Positions 1 through 8,835 are shown, counted from the stretch's first letter. The stretch: DNA of 13,523 nucleotides from B1SED10-16 sp046498365 (GCA_046498365.1 JAWOAV010000023.1:1-13523); one strand, 5' to 3'. Notes: a model not told the origin generated them from the letters alone. Numbers and translations are program-made.

Positions 1-444
1 TAATGAGACCCTGCGTATCGATTTTCACCAGTCCGGCCCGTTTGATCCTATGACAGGGCGGGGAATATCCGTATGCGGAAAAATCGGTATTGGGGGAAGC
101 CTCTTTTTGCAATTGGCTGCATGGGGGCGCATTCCCGCGCCGGACAACCACGTCGGGAATATGAGAATAGGTCTTTACATGGCCGCGCAGCAGGGGTATG
201 AAAAAAGTTTATCTGTGGTCCGCAATATTTGTGCGGAGCGGATAAAAATAACTTTACATCCTGCGCCGGTAAATGCTAATACGCGCATACGCTCATAACC
301 GGAGAGCGGCAGGCCGGGGCTTGCCTCCCGGCAGTGTTACGGTTCAAATCGATTGGCCAGAAAAGGTATAGGAATCAACCCTTGGGGATGGAAAGCCGAT
401 TCCCCACAGGGGTGATCGGTTGCATTCAACCAGGAGGGAAGCGC
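1..444. other. Noncoding leader upstream of nfnA
   Basis: I see no convincing gene here. The longest open frame (50-298) has no ribosome binding site, no recognisable family and unusual composition. The window opens with tandem stop codons (TAA TGA at 1-6), which could be the end of a gene lying to the left, but this cannot be tested. A possible sigma70-type promoter is TTTACA at 253-258, then an 18-base spacer and a poor TAATAC at 277-282 preceded by TG; this is weak. A GC-rich hairpin (GCCGGG 313-318 with CCCGGC 327-332) and an imperfect hairpin just before the nfnA ribosome binding site (CCGAT 396-400 with ATCGG 415-419, CCCC 402-405 with GGGG 409-412) suggest a structured 5' untranslated region. 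No known riboswitch was recognised. Confidence 0.5.
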
Positions 445-1278
445 ATGTTTACCATTGTTAAAAAGGAATCCATGGCCGACGATACGGTCATCTTAAATGA
501 AATCGAAGCCCCGCGGATTGCTGCCAAGGCCCGGCCCGGCCAGTTTGTGATACTCAAAGCCAATGAAACCGGTGAACGGATACCCCTGACCATATCGGAT
601 CTGGACGCGGCGCGCGGCACCATCACGGTCATCTACATGGTGGTGGGCAAATCCACGGCCCTGTTTAAAACCTTAGAAGAAGGCGATGCCTACCAGGACG
701 TGATCGGCCCCTTGGGCAAACCGACCGACATTGAAAAACTGGGGAAAGTGGTATGTGTGGGCGGCGGTACCGGCGTAGCGGTGCTGTTCCCCATCACCCG
801 GGGGTTCAAGGAGGCCGGAAACGAAGTGGTCAGCATCATCGGCGCCCGGAACAAGGGCTTGCTGATCCTGGAAGATAAAATGCGGGCGGCTTCGGATACG
901 CTTCATGTCTGCACGGATGACGGTTCCTACGGGCACAAGGGGTTTGTTACCGAGGTGCTCAAAGAGGTGCTGGACAGCCAGAAAGTGGACCTGGTGGTGG
1001 CCATCGGCCCGGTGCCCATGATGAAATTTGTATCAAAGCTGACGGCAGAATACAATGTCAAAACCCTTGTGAGCCTCAATCCGATCATGATCGACGGTAC
1101 CGGCATGTGCGGCGGGTGCCGCGTCTCCGTCGGTGGAGAGACCCGGTTTGCGTGCGTGGACGGCCCGGAATTCGACGGTCACAAGGTCGACTACGACGGT
1201 CTGATGCAGCGGCTGAGCGCATACGAAAAGGAAGAAAAGGCTGCTTACGACGAATACTGCCGGTTGCAGGGCATCTGA
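445..1278 (+). CDS. nfnA: NfnA: NADH-dependent ferredoxin:NADP+ oxidoreductase, small subunit
   Basis: This 277-residue protein is the small flavoprotein subunit of the electron-bifurcating transhydrogenase NfnAB (also annotated sulfide dehydrogenase subunit beta or ferredoxin-NADP reductase alpha). The complex reversibly couples NADH and reduced ferredoxin oxidation to reduction of two NADP+ in the cytoplasm. An N-terminal ferredoxin-reductase-type FAD barrel (about 1-95) contains the R-x-P-x-T flavin motif at 45-49. A nucleotide-binding domain follows, with a glycine-rich GGGTG at 107-111. The C-terminal cluster-binding segment has Cys222, Cys225 and Cys237, with Asp217 nearby; in characterised NfnA the [2Fe-2S] cluster uses three Cys and one Asp. 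The start at 445 is chosen over an in-frame codon at 334 because AGGAGGG lies at 432-438 and family homology begins there. nfnB follows after 35 bases. Confidence 0.93.
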   Translation: MFTIVKKESMADDTVILNEIEAPRIAAKARPGQFVILKANETGERIPLTISDLDAARGTITVIYMVVGKSTALFKTLEEGDAYQDVIGPLGKPTDIEKLGKVVCVGGGTGVAVLFPITRGFKEAGNEVVSIIGARNKGLLILEDKMRAASDTLHVCTDDGSYGHKGFVTEVLKEVLDSQKVDLVVAIGPVPMMKFVSKLTAEYNVKTLVSLNPIMIDGTGMCGGCRVSVGGETRFACVDGPEFDGHKVDYDGLMQRLSAYEKEEKAAYDEYCRLQGI

Positions 1279-1313
1279 TCTATCCGGAGTCTTTGGAAAA
1301 AACGGAGGAAAAT

Positions 1314-2726
1314 ATGACAGGAAAAGCGGCAAAAAAGGAAAAAATTCCGCGCCAGCCCATGCCGGAGCAGGCCGCGGATGTGCGGCGGAGAAATTTCGAG
1401 GAAGTCCCCATAGGGTACTCCCCGGAAACGGCGATGATGGAGGCACAACGCTGCCTGCAGTGCAAAAAGCCGGCCTGTGTGACCGGATGTCCGGTACAGA
1501 TCGATATTCCGGGATTCATCCAGCAGGTCGCAGCGGGCGATTTTGCCGCCGCCAGCCAGACCATCTGGGGAAAAAACACTTTGCCGGCCATCTGCGGACG
1601 GGTCTGCCCTCAGGAAATTCAGTGCGAGGGAGAATGTATTCTGGGGAAAAAAGACGAACCCGTGGCCATCGGGAATCTGGAACGGTTCGTGGCGGATTTT
1701 TCCCGCAAGCAGGATACGGGTGAACTCCCGGAAAAAGCCGCCCCCACCGGTAAAAAAGTGGCGGTGGTCGGCTCCGGGCCTTCTGGATTGACGGTGGCCG
1801 GGGACCTGCTGCTCAAGGGGCATGACGTCACCATGCTCGAGGCCTTTCATAAACCCGGCGGGGTGCTGGTCTACGGGATTCCCGAGTTTCGCCTTCCCAA
1901 GGATATCGTGGCTTCCGAAGTGGCGGCCCTTGAAAAGCTGGGGCTCCGTATTGAATGCAACAGCGTTGTGGGACGGACCGTGAGCGTGGACGAACTGTTT
2001 GAAGAAGGCTACGATGCCGTCTACATCGGCGTGGGTGCCGGGCTTCCCAAGTTCCTCAACATTCCCGGGGAAAATCTTATCGGCATCTATTCCGCCAATG
2101 AATACCTGACCCGGGCTAACCTGATGAAGGGATATTTGTTCCCCGAATATGACACGCCGCTGGCAAAGGGGAAAAATGTGGCGGTTCTGGGGGCGGGAAA
2201 CGTGGCCATGGATTCGGCCCGTACGGCCATGCGCCTGGGGGCGGAGCAGGTCCGGATCGTCTACCGCCGGAGCCGTGAGGAAATGCCGGCCCGGGCGGCG
2301 GAAATCCACCATGCCGAGGAGGAAGGCATTGAATTTTATCTATTGACCAATCCCATCCGGTTTATCGGGGATGACGATGGGCGCGTCATCCAGATGGAAT
2401 GCCTCCAAATGGAGCTGGGGGAACCGGATGAATCCGGTCGCCGCCGGCCCATTCCCATAGAGGGCTCCGAGTTTCTGCTCGAATGCGACCTGGCCGTTGT
2501 GGCCGTGGGTGCCAGTGCCAACCCGCTGCTGACCCAGTCGGATGCGGAAATTCAGTTGAATCGATGGGGATATATCATCGCAGATCCGAAAACCGGAAAA
2601 ACCACTAAAAAAGGGGTCTGGGCCGGGGGGGACATCGTCACCGGGCAGGCCACGGTGATTCTGGCCATGGGGGCGGGCAGGATGGCCGCCGATTCGATTC
2701 ATGATTATCTTACGATCGGCTGGTAG
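1314..2726 (+). CDS. nfnB: NfnB: NADH-dependent ferredoxin:NADP+ oxidoreductase, large subunit (GltD-like)
   Basis: This 470-residue protein is the large, bifurcating-flavin subunit of NfnAB and resembles the small chain of glutamate synthase (GltD). The N-terminal domain holds two [4Fe-4S] sites: Cys47, 50, 55, 59 and Cys94, 98, 104, 108. An FAD-binding Rossmann motif GSGPSG lies at 153-158. An NADPH-binding motif begins at GAGNVAMD (293-300). The family signature AGGD...GQATVILAMGAG at about 437-455 closes the FAD site. Length matches the family. The start at 1314 follows GGAGG at 1305-1309; an upstream in-frame codon at 1107 would run deep into nfnA and is not credible. A GltD alternative is unlikely because the partner is NfnA and no large glutamate synthase chain is adjacent. 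The two genes should be co-transcribed. Confidence 0.94.
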   Translation: MTGKAAKKEKIPRQPMPEQAADVRRRNFEEVPIGYSPETAMMEAQRCLQCKKPACVTGCPVQIDIPGFIQQVAAGDFAAASQTIWGKNTLPAICGRVCPQEIQCEGECILGKKDEPVAIGNLERFVADFSRKQDTGELPEKAAPTGKKVAVVGSGPSGLTVAGDLLLKGHDVTMLEAFHKPGGVLVYGIPEFRLPKDIVASEVAALEKLGLRIECNSVVGRTVSVDELFEEGYDAVYIGVGAGLPKFLNIPGENLIGIYSANEYLTRANLMKGYLFPEYDTPLAKGKNVAVLGAGNVAMDSARTAMRLGAEQVRIVYRRSREEMPARAAEIHHAEEEGIEFYLLTNPIRFIGDDDGRVIQMECLQMELGEPDESGRRRPIPIEGSEFLLECDLAVVAVGASANPLLTQSDAEIQLNRWGYIIADPKTGKTTKKGVWAGGDIVTGQATVILAMGAGRMAADSIHDYLTIGW

Positions 2727-3135
2727 TTTTGCCGTGATGCGCCCCGCTTCGTGAATTGCCGGCACATTCAACCGGCGATTACGATTTTACGGTACAATTC
2801 AATGCGGCTGTGCATTTATTGAAGGATCCTCGCAGGCGGCAGACCTGTTGATTTTCCATCCGGATCCGTTGAAAAGCCGGATGAATTATATTACAATTCT
2901 TTGCATTTATAGACATAATGATCAGAAGCGCGTAGGGGCATCCCCCTTGCGGGTGCCCGATTCCGGGCACCCGCAAGGGGGATGCCCCTAGGAGCCCATA
3001 TTCAGTGGGGTTGTTTTTGGCGTCTATACAATAATGCAAAATTTAATAAAAAATTCGGTATGTTGAACAGGGAAGCAGGCGCATCCTGACAGGGGGGGAA
3101 TGCCCTCTGTTCGGGTGTCGCAGGAGGTTGTGTCG
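2727..3135. other. Noncoding region between nfnB and the hdr operon
   Basis: About 400 bases without a believable gene. It probably holds the end of the nfn transcript and the promoter of the hdr operon. The main structure is the long inverted repeat described separately. Smaller inverted repeats (GCCGG 2758-2762 with CCGGC 2772-2776; a 7-bp stem 2857-2863 with 2877-2883) lack T tracts and are not clear terminators. The second half is AT-rich. Weak promoter candidates are TTACAA 2891-2896 with CATAAT 2914-2919 at a 17-base spacing, and a good -10-like TACAAT at 3027-3032 without a matching -35. None is firm. Confidence 0.5.
2933..2990. repeat. Perfect 27-bp inverted repeat with 4-base loop (REP/MITE-like palindrome)
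   Basis: Positions 2933-2959 are an exact reverse complement of 2964-2990, separated by ATTC at 2960-2963. The arms are GC-rich, starting TAGGGGCATCCCCC. No T tract directly follows on either strand (the nearest T run on the plus strand starts at 3011), so it is not a standard intrinsic terminator, although so strong a hairpin could stall polymerase or stabilise the nfn transcript end. Perfect arms in an AT-rich spacer suggest a recently placed dispersed element of the REP or MITE kind. I see no clear target-site duplication and no second copy in this window. Confidence 0.8.
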
Positions 3136-4887
3136 ATGTTTTTTTCCGTATCGTTGTACCTGGCCCTGGCGATATTCGCCATCGGAACAATATACAAGGT
3201 TTCCACCTGGTTGACCCGAAAAGTCGGTGTTTTCGGGCAGGAATTCACTCCCTCCCAGCGCTTGTATGCGGCAATACGCGGTGTTGCCGGGGTGGTTTTC
3301 AGCCGCAAAGTGCTGCTGCTTTTCCGATCGCTTATCCTCGATGTTTTTTTGCAGATGCGGATTGCCAGGGAGGACCGTCTGCGCTGGATCATGCACATTT
3401 TGATATTCAGTGGATTCACGTTTCTTCTGCTCATGCATGCCATGGAAAACCTCATTACGGCAAAGCTGTTTTCCAATTATTATTCGACCCTGAATCCGTT
3501 TTTGTTTTTACGGGATTTTTTCGGTATGATGGTGGTCGTCGGCGTGGGGATTGCCATTTACCGACGCTTTATCCTTAAGATTCCGCGAATGCTGACCAAT
3601 GTTATGGACCGTTATACGATCGCCATCGTGGCGATCATCATGCTTTCCGGATTCCTGCTGGAAGGCGCCAAAATGAGTTCCCATACCGAATTCATGGACA
3701 TGGTGGACGAATACTCCTTTATTTCCGACGACGAGGAGCTCCGCGCCCTTGAAAGCTATTGGGTTGCCGAATACGGGACGGTCTCCCCCAACGTGGAAGC
3801 CCCTTTTTCAGATGATATTCTGGAAGAGGGAGCCGAGGTCCACGAGAACTATTGCGCCTATTGTCACGCTCCCAACAAATATGCATTTGCCGGGTATACC
3901 ACGGCCAAAGCCATGGGGCCATTCGCTTTGGCGCTGGATCGTGTAAACGGAGCGGCCATTTTATGGTATATTCATGTGATCGCCTGTTTTTTCGGGTTGG
4001 CCTACCTGCCGTTCAGCAAAATGTTTCACATGTTTTCCAGCTCTTTCTGCCTGCTTGCCAATGCTGTGATGGATCCGAGGACATCCAATCCGGCCAATAT
4101 TGCGACCCGTCAGGCCCTTGCCCTGGACGCCTGCACGCGCTGCGGTACCTGCAGTCTCCGGTGCTCTGTTGCGGTCGCCTATGAAGCCAACGGCAACCGG
4201 ATGGTGCTTCCTGCCGAGAAATTGTCCTTTCTCCGGGAGTATACCGCCGGGAAAAAAATCTCCCCCGAGGCGATGGATGCCATCCACGAGGGGTTTTATC
4301 TTTGCACCAACTGTAACCGCTGTACAGTGGTATGCCCGGCCGGAATCAACCTGAGGGAACTCTGGCTTTCCGTCCGGGAGCCCATTCTGGCGGAAGACGG
4401 ACCGACGTTTCTCACGCTTTCTCCGTTTTCCTTCTTTCGCGGCCTGAACCGTCCCCTGCTGCCTGCCCAAGGGTATGAACAGCCGCTCGATGAAGCGATG
4501 GAGGCCATGGCCGCTGCATTTCCCATGGCCCGGGACACCGATGCGACGATTCCTGTTGTGCCGACCGACAGGACCGTTGCGGCCCGTGCCCACGAAACCC
4601 CATGGGGTGCAACCTTTGTGGGCTGCTTTGCCTGTGAAAATTGTACTACGGTGTGCCCCGTTGTGCAGTCATATGAGGACCCCCAGGCGGCTGTCGGGCT
4701 TTTGCCCCATCAGATCATGCGATCCCTGGGGCTTGGACTCAAGGATCTGGCCCTTGGCTCCCCCATGCTCTGGTATTGTCTGACCTGCTATCAATGCCAG
4801 GAGCACTGCCCCCAGGAGGTCAAGGTGACAGACATCCTTTATGAACTCAAAAACATGGCGTTTCAGGAAGTGGCCGCCGGTTCTTGA
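3136..4887 (+). CDS. Membrane HdrE/NarI-like cytochrome b fused to heme-c segment and two HdrC-like 4Fe-4S modules
   Basis: This 583-residue protein joins a membrane cytochrome to HdrC-type iron-sulfur modules. Five likely membrane helices lie near 2-20, 83-103, 126-147, 160-178 and 272-292; His87, His101 and His280 are candidate heme b ligands. The loop between helices 4 and 5 (about 180-270) contains Cys-Ala-Tyr-Cys-His at 240-244, a c-type heme site. Basic residues place the 1-2 and 3-4 loops inside, so the heme loop is periplasmic and the C-terminus cytoplasmic. The C-terminal half has four cluster motifs: Cys333/336/339/343, Cys390/393/396/400, Cys497/500/503/507 and Cys548/551/554/558, i.e. 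two HdrC-like pairs. The start at 3136 has AGGAGG at 3122-3127. hdrB follows after 25 bases and hdrA after that. It probably moves electrons between quinone or periplasmic cytochrome and HdrB; direction is unknown. Confidence 0.82.
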   Translation: MFFSVSLYLALAIFAIGTIYKVSTWLTRKVGVFGQEFTPSQRLYAAIRGVAGVVFSRKVLLLFRSLILDVFLQMRIAREDRLRWIMHILIFSGFTFLLLMHAMENLITAKLFSNYYSTLNPFLFLRDFFGMMVVVGVGIAIYRRFILKIPRMLTNVMDRYTIAIVAIIMLSGFLLEGAKMSSHTEFMDMVDEYSFISDDEELRALESYWVAEYGTVSPNVEAPFSDDILEEGAEVHENYCAYCHAPNKYAFAGYTTAKAMGPFALALDRVNGAAILWYIHVIACFFGLAYLPFSKMFHMFSSSFCLLANAVMDPRTSNPANIATRQALALDACTRCGTCSLRCSVAVAYEANGNRMVLPAEKLSFLREYTAGKKISPEAMDAIHEGFYLCTNCNRCTVVCPAGINLRELWLSVREPILAEDGPTFLTLSPFSFFRGLNRPLLPAQGYEQPLDEAMEAMAAAFPMARDTDATIPVVPTDRTVAARAHETPWGATFVGCFACENCTTVCPVVQSYEDPQAAVGLLPHQIMRSLGLGLKDLALGSPMLWYCLTCYQCQEHCPQEVKVTDILYELKNMAFQEVAAGS

Positions 4888-4912
4888 AACCATCAATCGA
4901 ACGTGGATACCC

Positions 4913-5788
4913 ATGATGAAATATGCGTTTTTTCTCGGATGCAACATTCCGGCACGGGTGCAACAATACGAACGCTCCGCCAGGGCTGTTCTGGCGCGGT
5001 TTCAGGTGGAACTGGTCGATATCCGGGCATTCAATTGCTGCGGATATCCGCTGCGGAATTCGGATATGAAAACGTACCTGCTTTTTTCCGCAAAAGCCCT
5101 TGCACTGGCGGAAAGAGAAGACCTGGACGTATTGACCCTTTGCCAGTGCTGTTACGGAAGTTTGAAAATGGCCGCCCACATACTGGCAACCAACGCGGAA
5201 CTCAAAAACGAGGTGAACGCGTTTCTGGGTAAAAAAAATTTGCACTACCAGGGAAAGGCCAAAGTGACGCATCTGCTCACCCTGCTTCACAGGGATATCG
5301 GCGAAGCCGCTATCCGGGAAAAATTAAAAACCCCGTTTGCGAATGTGAAGATTGCCCCCCATTACGGATGCCACGTTCTGCGTCCCAGCGATATCATGCA
5401 GTTTGACGACCCGGTGTCGCCTGCCATCCTGGATACGCTGGTCTCCCTGACAGGGGCCAAATCCGTTGACTGGTCGCAGAAGCTGGAATGCTGCGGCGCC
5501 CCCTTGATGGGCGTCAATGACGACCTGTCCATGCGCCTGACGGCAAAAAAACTGGCAAATGCAAAGGCGTCCGGGGCGGATTATCTCAGTGTGGCTTGTC
5601 CGTGGTGCCACATCCAGTTCGATGACGTGCAAAAGGAGATGGAGGAAGAGGGGCGGACGGATGCGGATCTGCCATCTATTCTTTATATCCAGCTTCTGGG
5701 GCTGGCCATGGGAATTTCCGGAAGAAGGCTGGGTCTGCCGCAAAACAAAAAAGATATCTGCGATATCAATACGTTTATCGCACAATAG
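4913..5788 (+). CDS. hdrB: HdrB-like heterodisulfide reductase subunit (two CCG domains)
   Basis: This 291-residue soluble protein matches HdrB, the catalytic subunit of heterodisulfide reductase. Both CCG repeats are complete: Cys10, Cys42-Cys43 and Cys77/79/80 in the first; Cys153, Cys193-Cys194, Cys229 and Cys232 in the second. In methanogen HdrB these residues bind two noncubane [4Fe-4S] clusters where a disulfide is reduced. Here the substrate is unknown, because bacteria lack CoM-S-S-CoB; a DsrC-type or other thiol-disulfide partner is a guess. Two adjacent ATGs (4913 and 4916) can both serve; homologues usually begin M-K-Y-A, which favours 4916, and no strong ribosome binding site decides. 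It lies between the membrane HdrC fusion and hdrA, whose ribosome binding site overlaps its stop codon, so translation is probably coupled. Confidence 0.9.
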   Translation: MMKYAFFLGCNIPARVQQYERSARAVLARFQVELVDIRAFNCCGYPLRNSDMKTYLLFSAKALALAEREDLDVLTLCQCCYGSLKMAAHILATNAELKNEVNAFLGKKNLHYQGKAKVTHLLTLLHRDIGEAAIREKLKTPFANVKIAPHYGCHVLRPSDIMQFDDPVSPAILDTLVSLTGAKSVDWSQKLECCGAPLMGVNDDLSMRLTAKKLANAKASGADYLSVACPWCHIQFDDVQKEMEEEGRTDADLPSILYIQLLGLAMGISGRRLGLPQNKKDICDINTFIAQ

Positions 5789-5796
5789 GTGAAAAG

Positions 5797-8700
5797 ATGT
5801 CCAATATAACAGGTTCCATTATGGTGGTCGGCGGCGGGATTGCCGGAATGCAGGCCGCGCTCGATGCGGCGGATTCCGGCTACTACGTCTATCTGGTCGA
5901 GCGGACCTCCTCCATCGGGGGGATCATGTCCCAGCTCGACAAGACGTTCCCCACCAACGATTGCGCGATGTGAATTATCTCTCCCAAACTGGTCGAGGTC
6001 GACCGGCATATAAACATCGAGCTCCTGACCCTGGCGGAAGTCCAGGAAATTTCGGGGGAAGAGGGGGATTTCCATGTCCGGGTGCTTCAGCACCCCCGTT
6101 ACGTGGACATGGACAAGTGCATCGCATGCGGTGTCTGTGCGGAAAAATGCCCCAAAAAAGTCGTGGACACCTACGATGCGGGGCTGAAAAAGCGGAAGGC
6201 GGCCTATGTAAAATATGCCCAGGCGGTCCCCCTGAAATACGCCATCGACAAGGACAATTGTATTTTTTTCCAGAAAGGCACCTGCAAGGCCTGTGAAAAG
6301 TTTTGTCCCACGGATGCGATCTGGTTTGACGAACCGGAAAAAACGCTGGATCTGGCGGTGGGGAGCGTGATCATCGCCAGTGGATGCGAGGCGTACGATC
6401 CTTCCGCGCATGACGTGTATGGGTATAAACGCTTTTCCAATGTGGTGACCAGCCTGGAATTCGAGCGTATGCTGTCCTCTTCGGGGCCTTTCGGGGGCCA
6501 CCTCGTGCGGCCGTCGGATCACAGGGAGCCGGGAAAGATCGCCTGGCTGCAGTGCGTCGGGTCACGGGACGTGCATATCGGCGGCCGGGGGTATTGTTCC
6601 TCCGTTTGCTGCACGTACGCCATCAAGGAGGCCATGCTGGCCAAGGCGCACAGCAAGGCGCCTTTGGATGCGGCGATTTTTTATATGGATATCCGAACCC
6701 ATGGCAAGGATTTTGAGCGTTATTTTAACCGGGGCCGTGAGGAATCCGGGATCCGTTTCGTCAAGTCCAGGATTACCAACGTGCTGCCGGAGAATGACGA
6801 GGGGAACCTGCGGATTCGCTACGTGGATTCGGCCGGGAAAACGGTGGAGGAAGCGTTTGATATCGTTGTGTTGTCGGTGGGATTGGGCGTAAGCGCCGAA
6901 GGGCGTGTCCTGGCCGGACGTCTCGGGATTCAGACCGACCATTACGGATTTGCCCGCACATCGGAGATGGAGCCGGTCCGGACAACGGTACCCGGCATTT
7001 ACGTCTGCGGCGGGTTCGAAGCCCCCATGGACATTCCTTCCTCGGTAGTGGAATCCTCTGCCGCCGCGGGGATGGCGGCAACCCGCCTGGCCGATGCGCG
7101 CTGGACAATGACCCGAACCAGGGAAGTGCCGAAAGAAAAGGACACGAGAGGGGATCCGCCCCGGATTGGCGTGTTTATCTGCCGGTGCGGTAGCAATATT
7201 GCGGCGGTGGTGGATGTGCCGGATGTGGTGGCGTATGCCAAGACATTGCCCTATGTGGCCCATGCCGAGGAGAGCATGTTCGCCTGCAGCCAGGACACCC
7301 AGGAGATGCTGGCCAAGGTTATCCGGGAAAAACAGCTCAACCGCGTGGTGGTCTCGGCCTGCACCCCCAAGACACACGAACCCCTTTTCCAGGAAACCCT
7401 GACCAACGCAGGGATCAACAAGTATCTTTTTGAAATGGCCAACATTCGCAACCATTGTTCCTGGGTCCACGGCCAGGCGCCCGAAGCCGCCACGGAAAAG
7501 GCAAAGGACCTCACCCGCAAGGCAGTGGCCAAGGTGGCCCTGCAGCAGCCGCTGAGTGAGCCTGAGTTGGCCATCAACCCGAAGGCCCTGGTCGTTGGGG
7601 GCGGGGTTGCCGGAATGACCGCGGCCAAAGCCCTTTCGGCCCAGGGATACGAAAGCTTTCTGGTGGAGCAGACCGACCGCCTCGGCGGCCAGGCCCTTAA
7701 GATTCATGAAACCTGGGATGGCGCGGATGTCCAGGCGTACGTGGAAAAGATGGTCCAGGAGATCACTGCTGATCCGAAGATCGAGGTTCGTTTAAACGCC
7801 CGAATCAAGAAATCAGATGGTTTCGTGGGGAACTTCGAGACCACCATCGAGGGGCGGAGCGGGGAAGAGATCCTTTCGCACGGGGTGGCGATCATCGCTT
7901 CGGGCGCATCCGAGCTTAAGCCCGATCTTTATCTGTACGGCAAGGACACCCGGGTGATCACCGGTATGGAGCTGGATCAACGGATGATGCGAAAGGATGC
8001 CTCCCTGGGTGGCGTTCAAACGGCCCTTTTCATTCAATGCGTGGGGTCCCGCATTCCCGAGCGCCCTTATTGCTCCAAGGTTTGCTGCACCCAATCCATC
8101 AAAAATGCCCTTGCCCTCAAAAACCTGCGTCCGGAGATGGACGTGCTTGTGCTCTACCGGGATATGAGAAGCTACGGTCTTCGGGAAGACCTGTATCGCA
8201 AGGCCCGGGAAAAGGGGGTCGTGTTTCTCAAATACGATGAGTCGGTAGGGCTGGCGGTCAACCAGGCCGGAGATGATTTGGAGGTTGTATTCAGGGACAC
8301 GGCGCTGCGCCGCCGGATGGTCGTGAAACCGGATTTGATGGTGCTGGCCGCGGCCATGAAACCGCCCCGGGACAATCCGCTGGCGCAGATGTTCAAGGTG
8401 ACGCGCAATGATGACGGGTTTTTCATGGAAGCCCACGTCAAGCTGCGGCCAGTGGATTGCGCCACCGACGGGGTTTTTATCTGCGGGCTTGCCCACGCCC
8501 CCAAACCATTGGATGAATCCATCACCCAGGCCCGGGCAGCGGCCACCCGGGCCGTGACGCTTCTGGCCAAAAAGACGATCCGAATGGCCGGGACGGTTGC
8601 GGAAACCGACCCGGTAAACTGCAGTTCATGCGGCGTGTGCGTGGCCGTTTGTCCATATTCGGCGCCGTCATTTATCGAGCAGGGCCCCCATACCGGCAAG

Positions 8701-8835
8701 GCCGGTATCAACGCGGTGTTATGCAAAGGCTGCGGGCTGTGCGTCGCTTCCTGCCGCAGCGGTGCCATTCATTTGAAGGGTTTCGACAACGACCAGATAT
8801 TTGCAGAGATTTTTGCCCTCGATAAAACAGGGTAA
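5797..8835 (+). CDS. hdrA: HdrA-like flavoprotein, double-length, with selenocysteine at UGA 5971
   Basis: Read through UGA at 5971-5973, this gene encodes 1012 residues. The first half has the FAD motif GGGIAG (12-17), then T-N-D-C-A-M-Sec (Sec59, where relatives have Cys in a CxxC), two [4Fe-4S] sites (Cys108/111/114/118; Cys155/163/166/170) and the HdrA signature Cys253...Cys267, Cys271-Cys272. The second half is another HdrA: N-terminal domain (457-590), FAD motif GGGVAG (601-606), Cys748...Cys759, Cys763-Cys764, and a C-terminal ferredoxin pair (Cys942/945/948/952; Cys976/979/982/986). HdrA carries the bifurcating flavin in Hdr complexes. The start at 5797 has AGGTGA at 5787-5792, overlapping the hdrB stop. 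Homology is continuous across the UGA and no frameshift exists, so a nonsense mutation is unlikely. A call starting after the stop (GTG at 6082) would lose 95 residues and most of the first FAD site. Confidence 0.92.
5971..6006 (+). promoter_or_regulatory. Selenocysteine UGA codon with bacterial SECIS-like hairpin
   Basis: UGA lies at 5971-5973. A hairpin starts 15 bases downstream: 5989-5994 (CUGGUC) pairs with 6001-6006 (GACCGG), five Watson-Crick pairs and one U-G pair. The six-base loop GAGGUC (5995-6000) contains GGU at 5997-5999. Bacterial SECIS elements sit inside the coding region just after UGA, with a small apical loop containing G and GU-type residues recognised by SelB, as in E. 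coli fdhF. The placement and loop fit that pattern. The stem is short, and the alternative self-complementary pairing of this segment was not evaluated by folding. Confidence 0.75.

Noticed and set aside
50..298. Open frame of 82 codons on the plus strand
   Set aside because: No ribosome binding site, no recognisable domain and odd composition; treated as noncoding.
334..444. Upstream extension of nfnA (37 extra residues)
   Set aside because: The strong AGGAGGG at 432-438 and the start of family similarity both point to ATG 445; the extension covers a hairpin-rich leader.
1107..1313. Upstream extension of nfnB overlapping nfnA
   Set aside because: It overlaps nfnA in another frame, is Arg-rich shadow sequence, and GGAGG precedes ATG 1314.
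2933..2990. Palindrome as an intrinsic terminator
   Set aside because: No T tract immediately after the stem on either strand.
5797..6081. Reading the UGA at 5971 as a nonsense mutation or the gene as a pseudogene
   Set aside because: Frame and homology are continuous on both sides, Cys is usual at this site in relatives, and a SECIS-like hairpin follows.
6562..7707. 381-codon minus-strand open frame inside hdrA
   Set aside because: His/Gly-rich antisense shadow without recognisable motifs.
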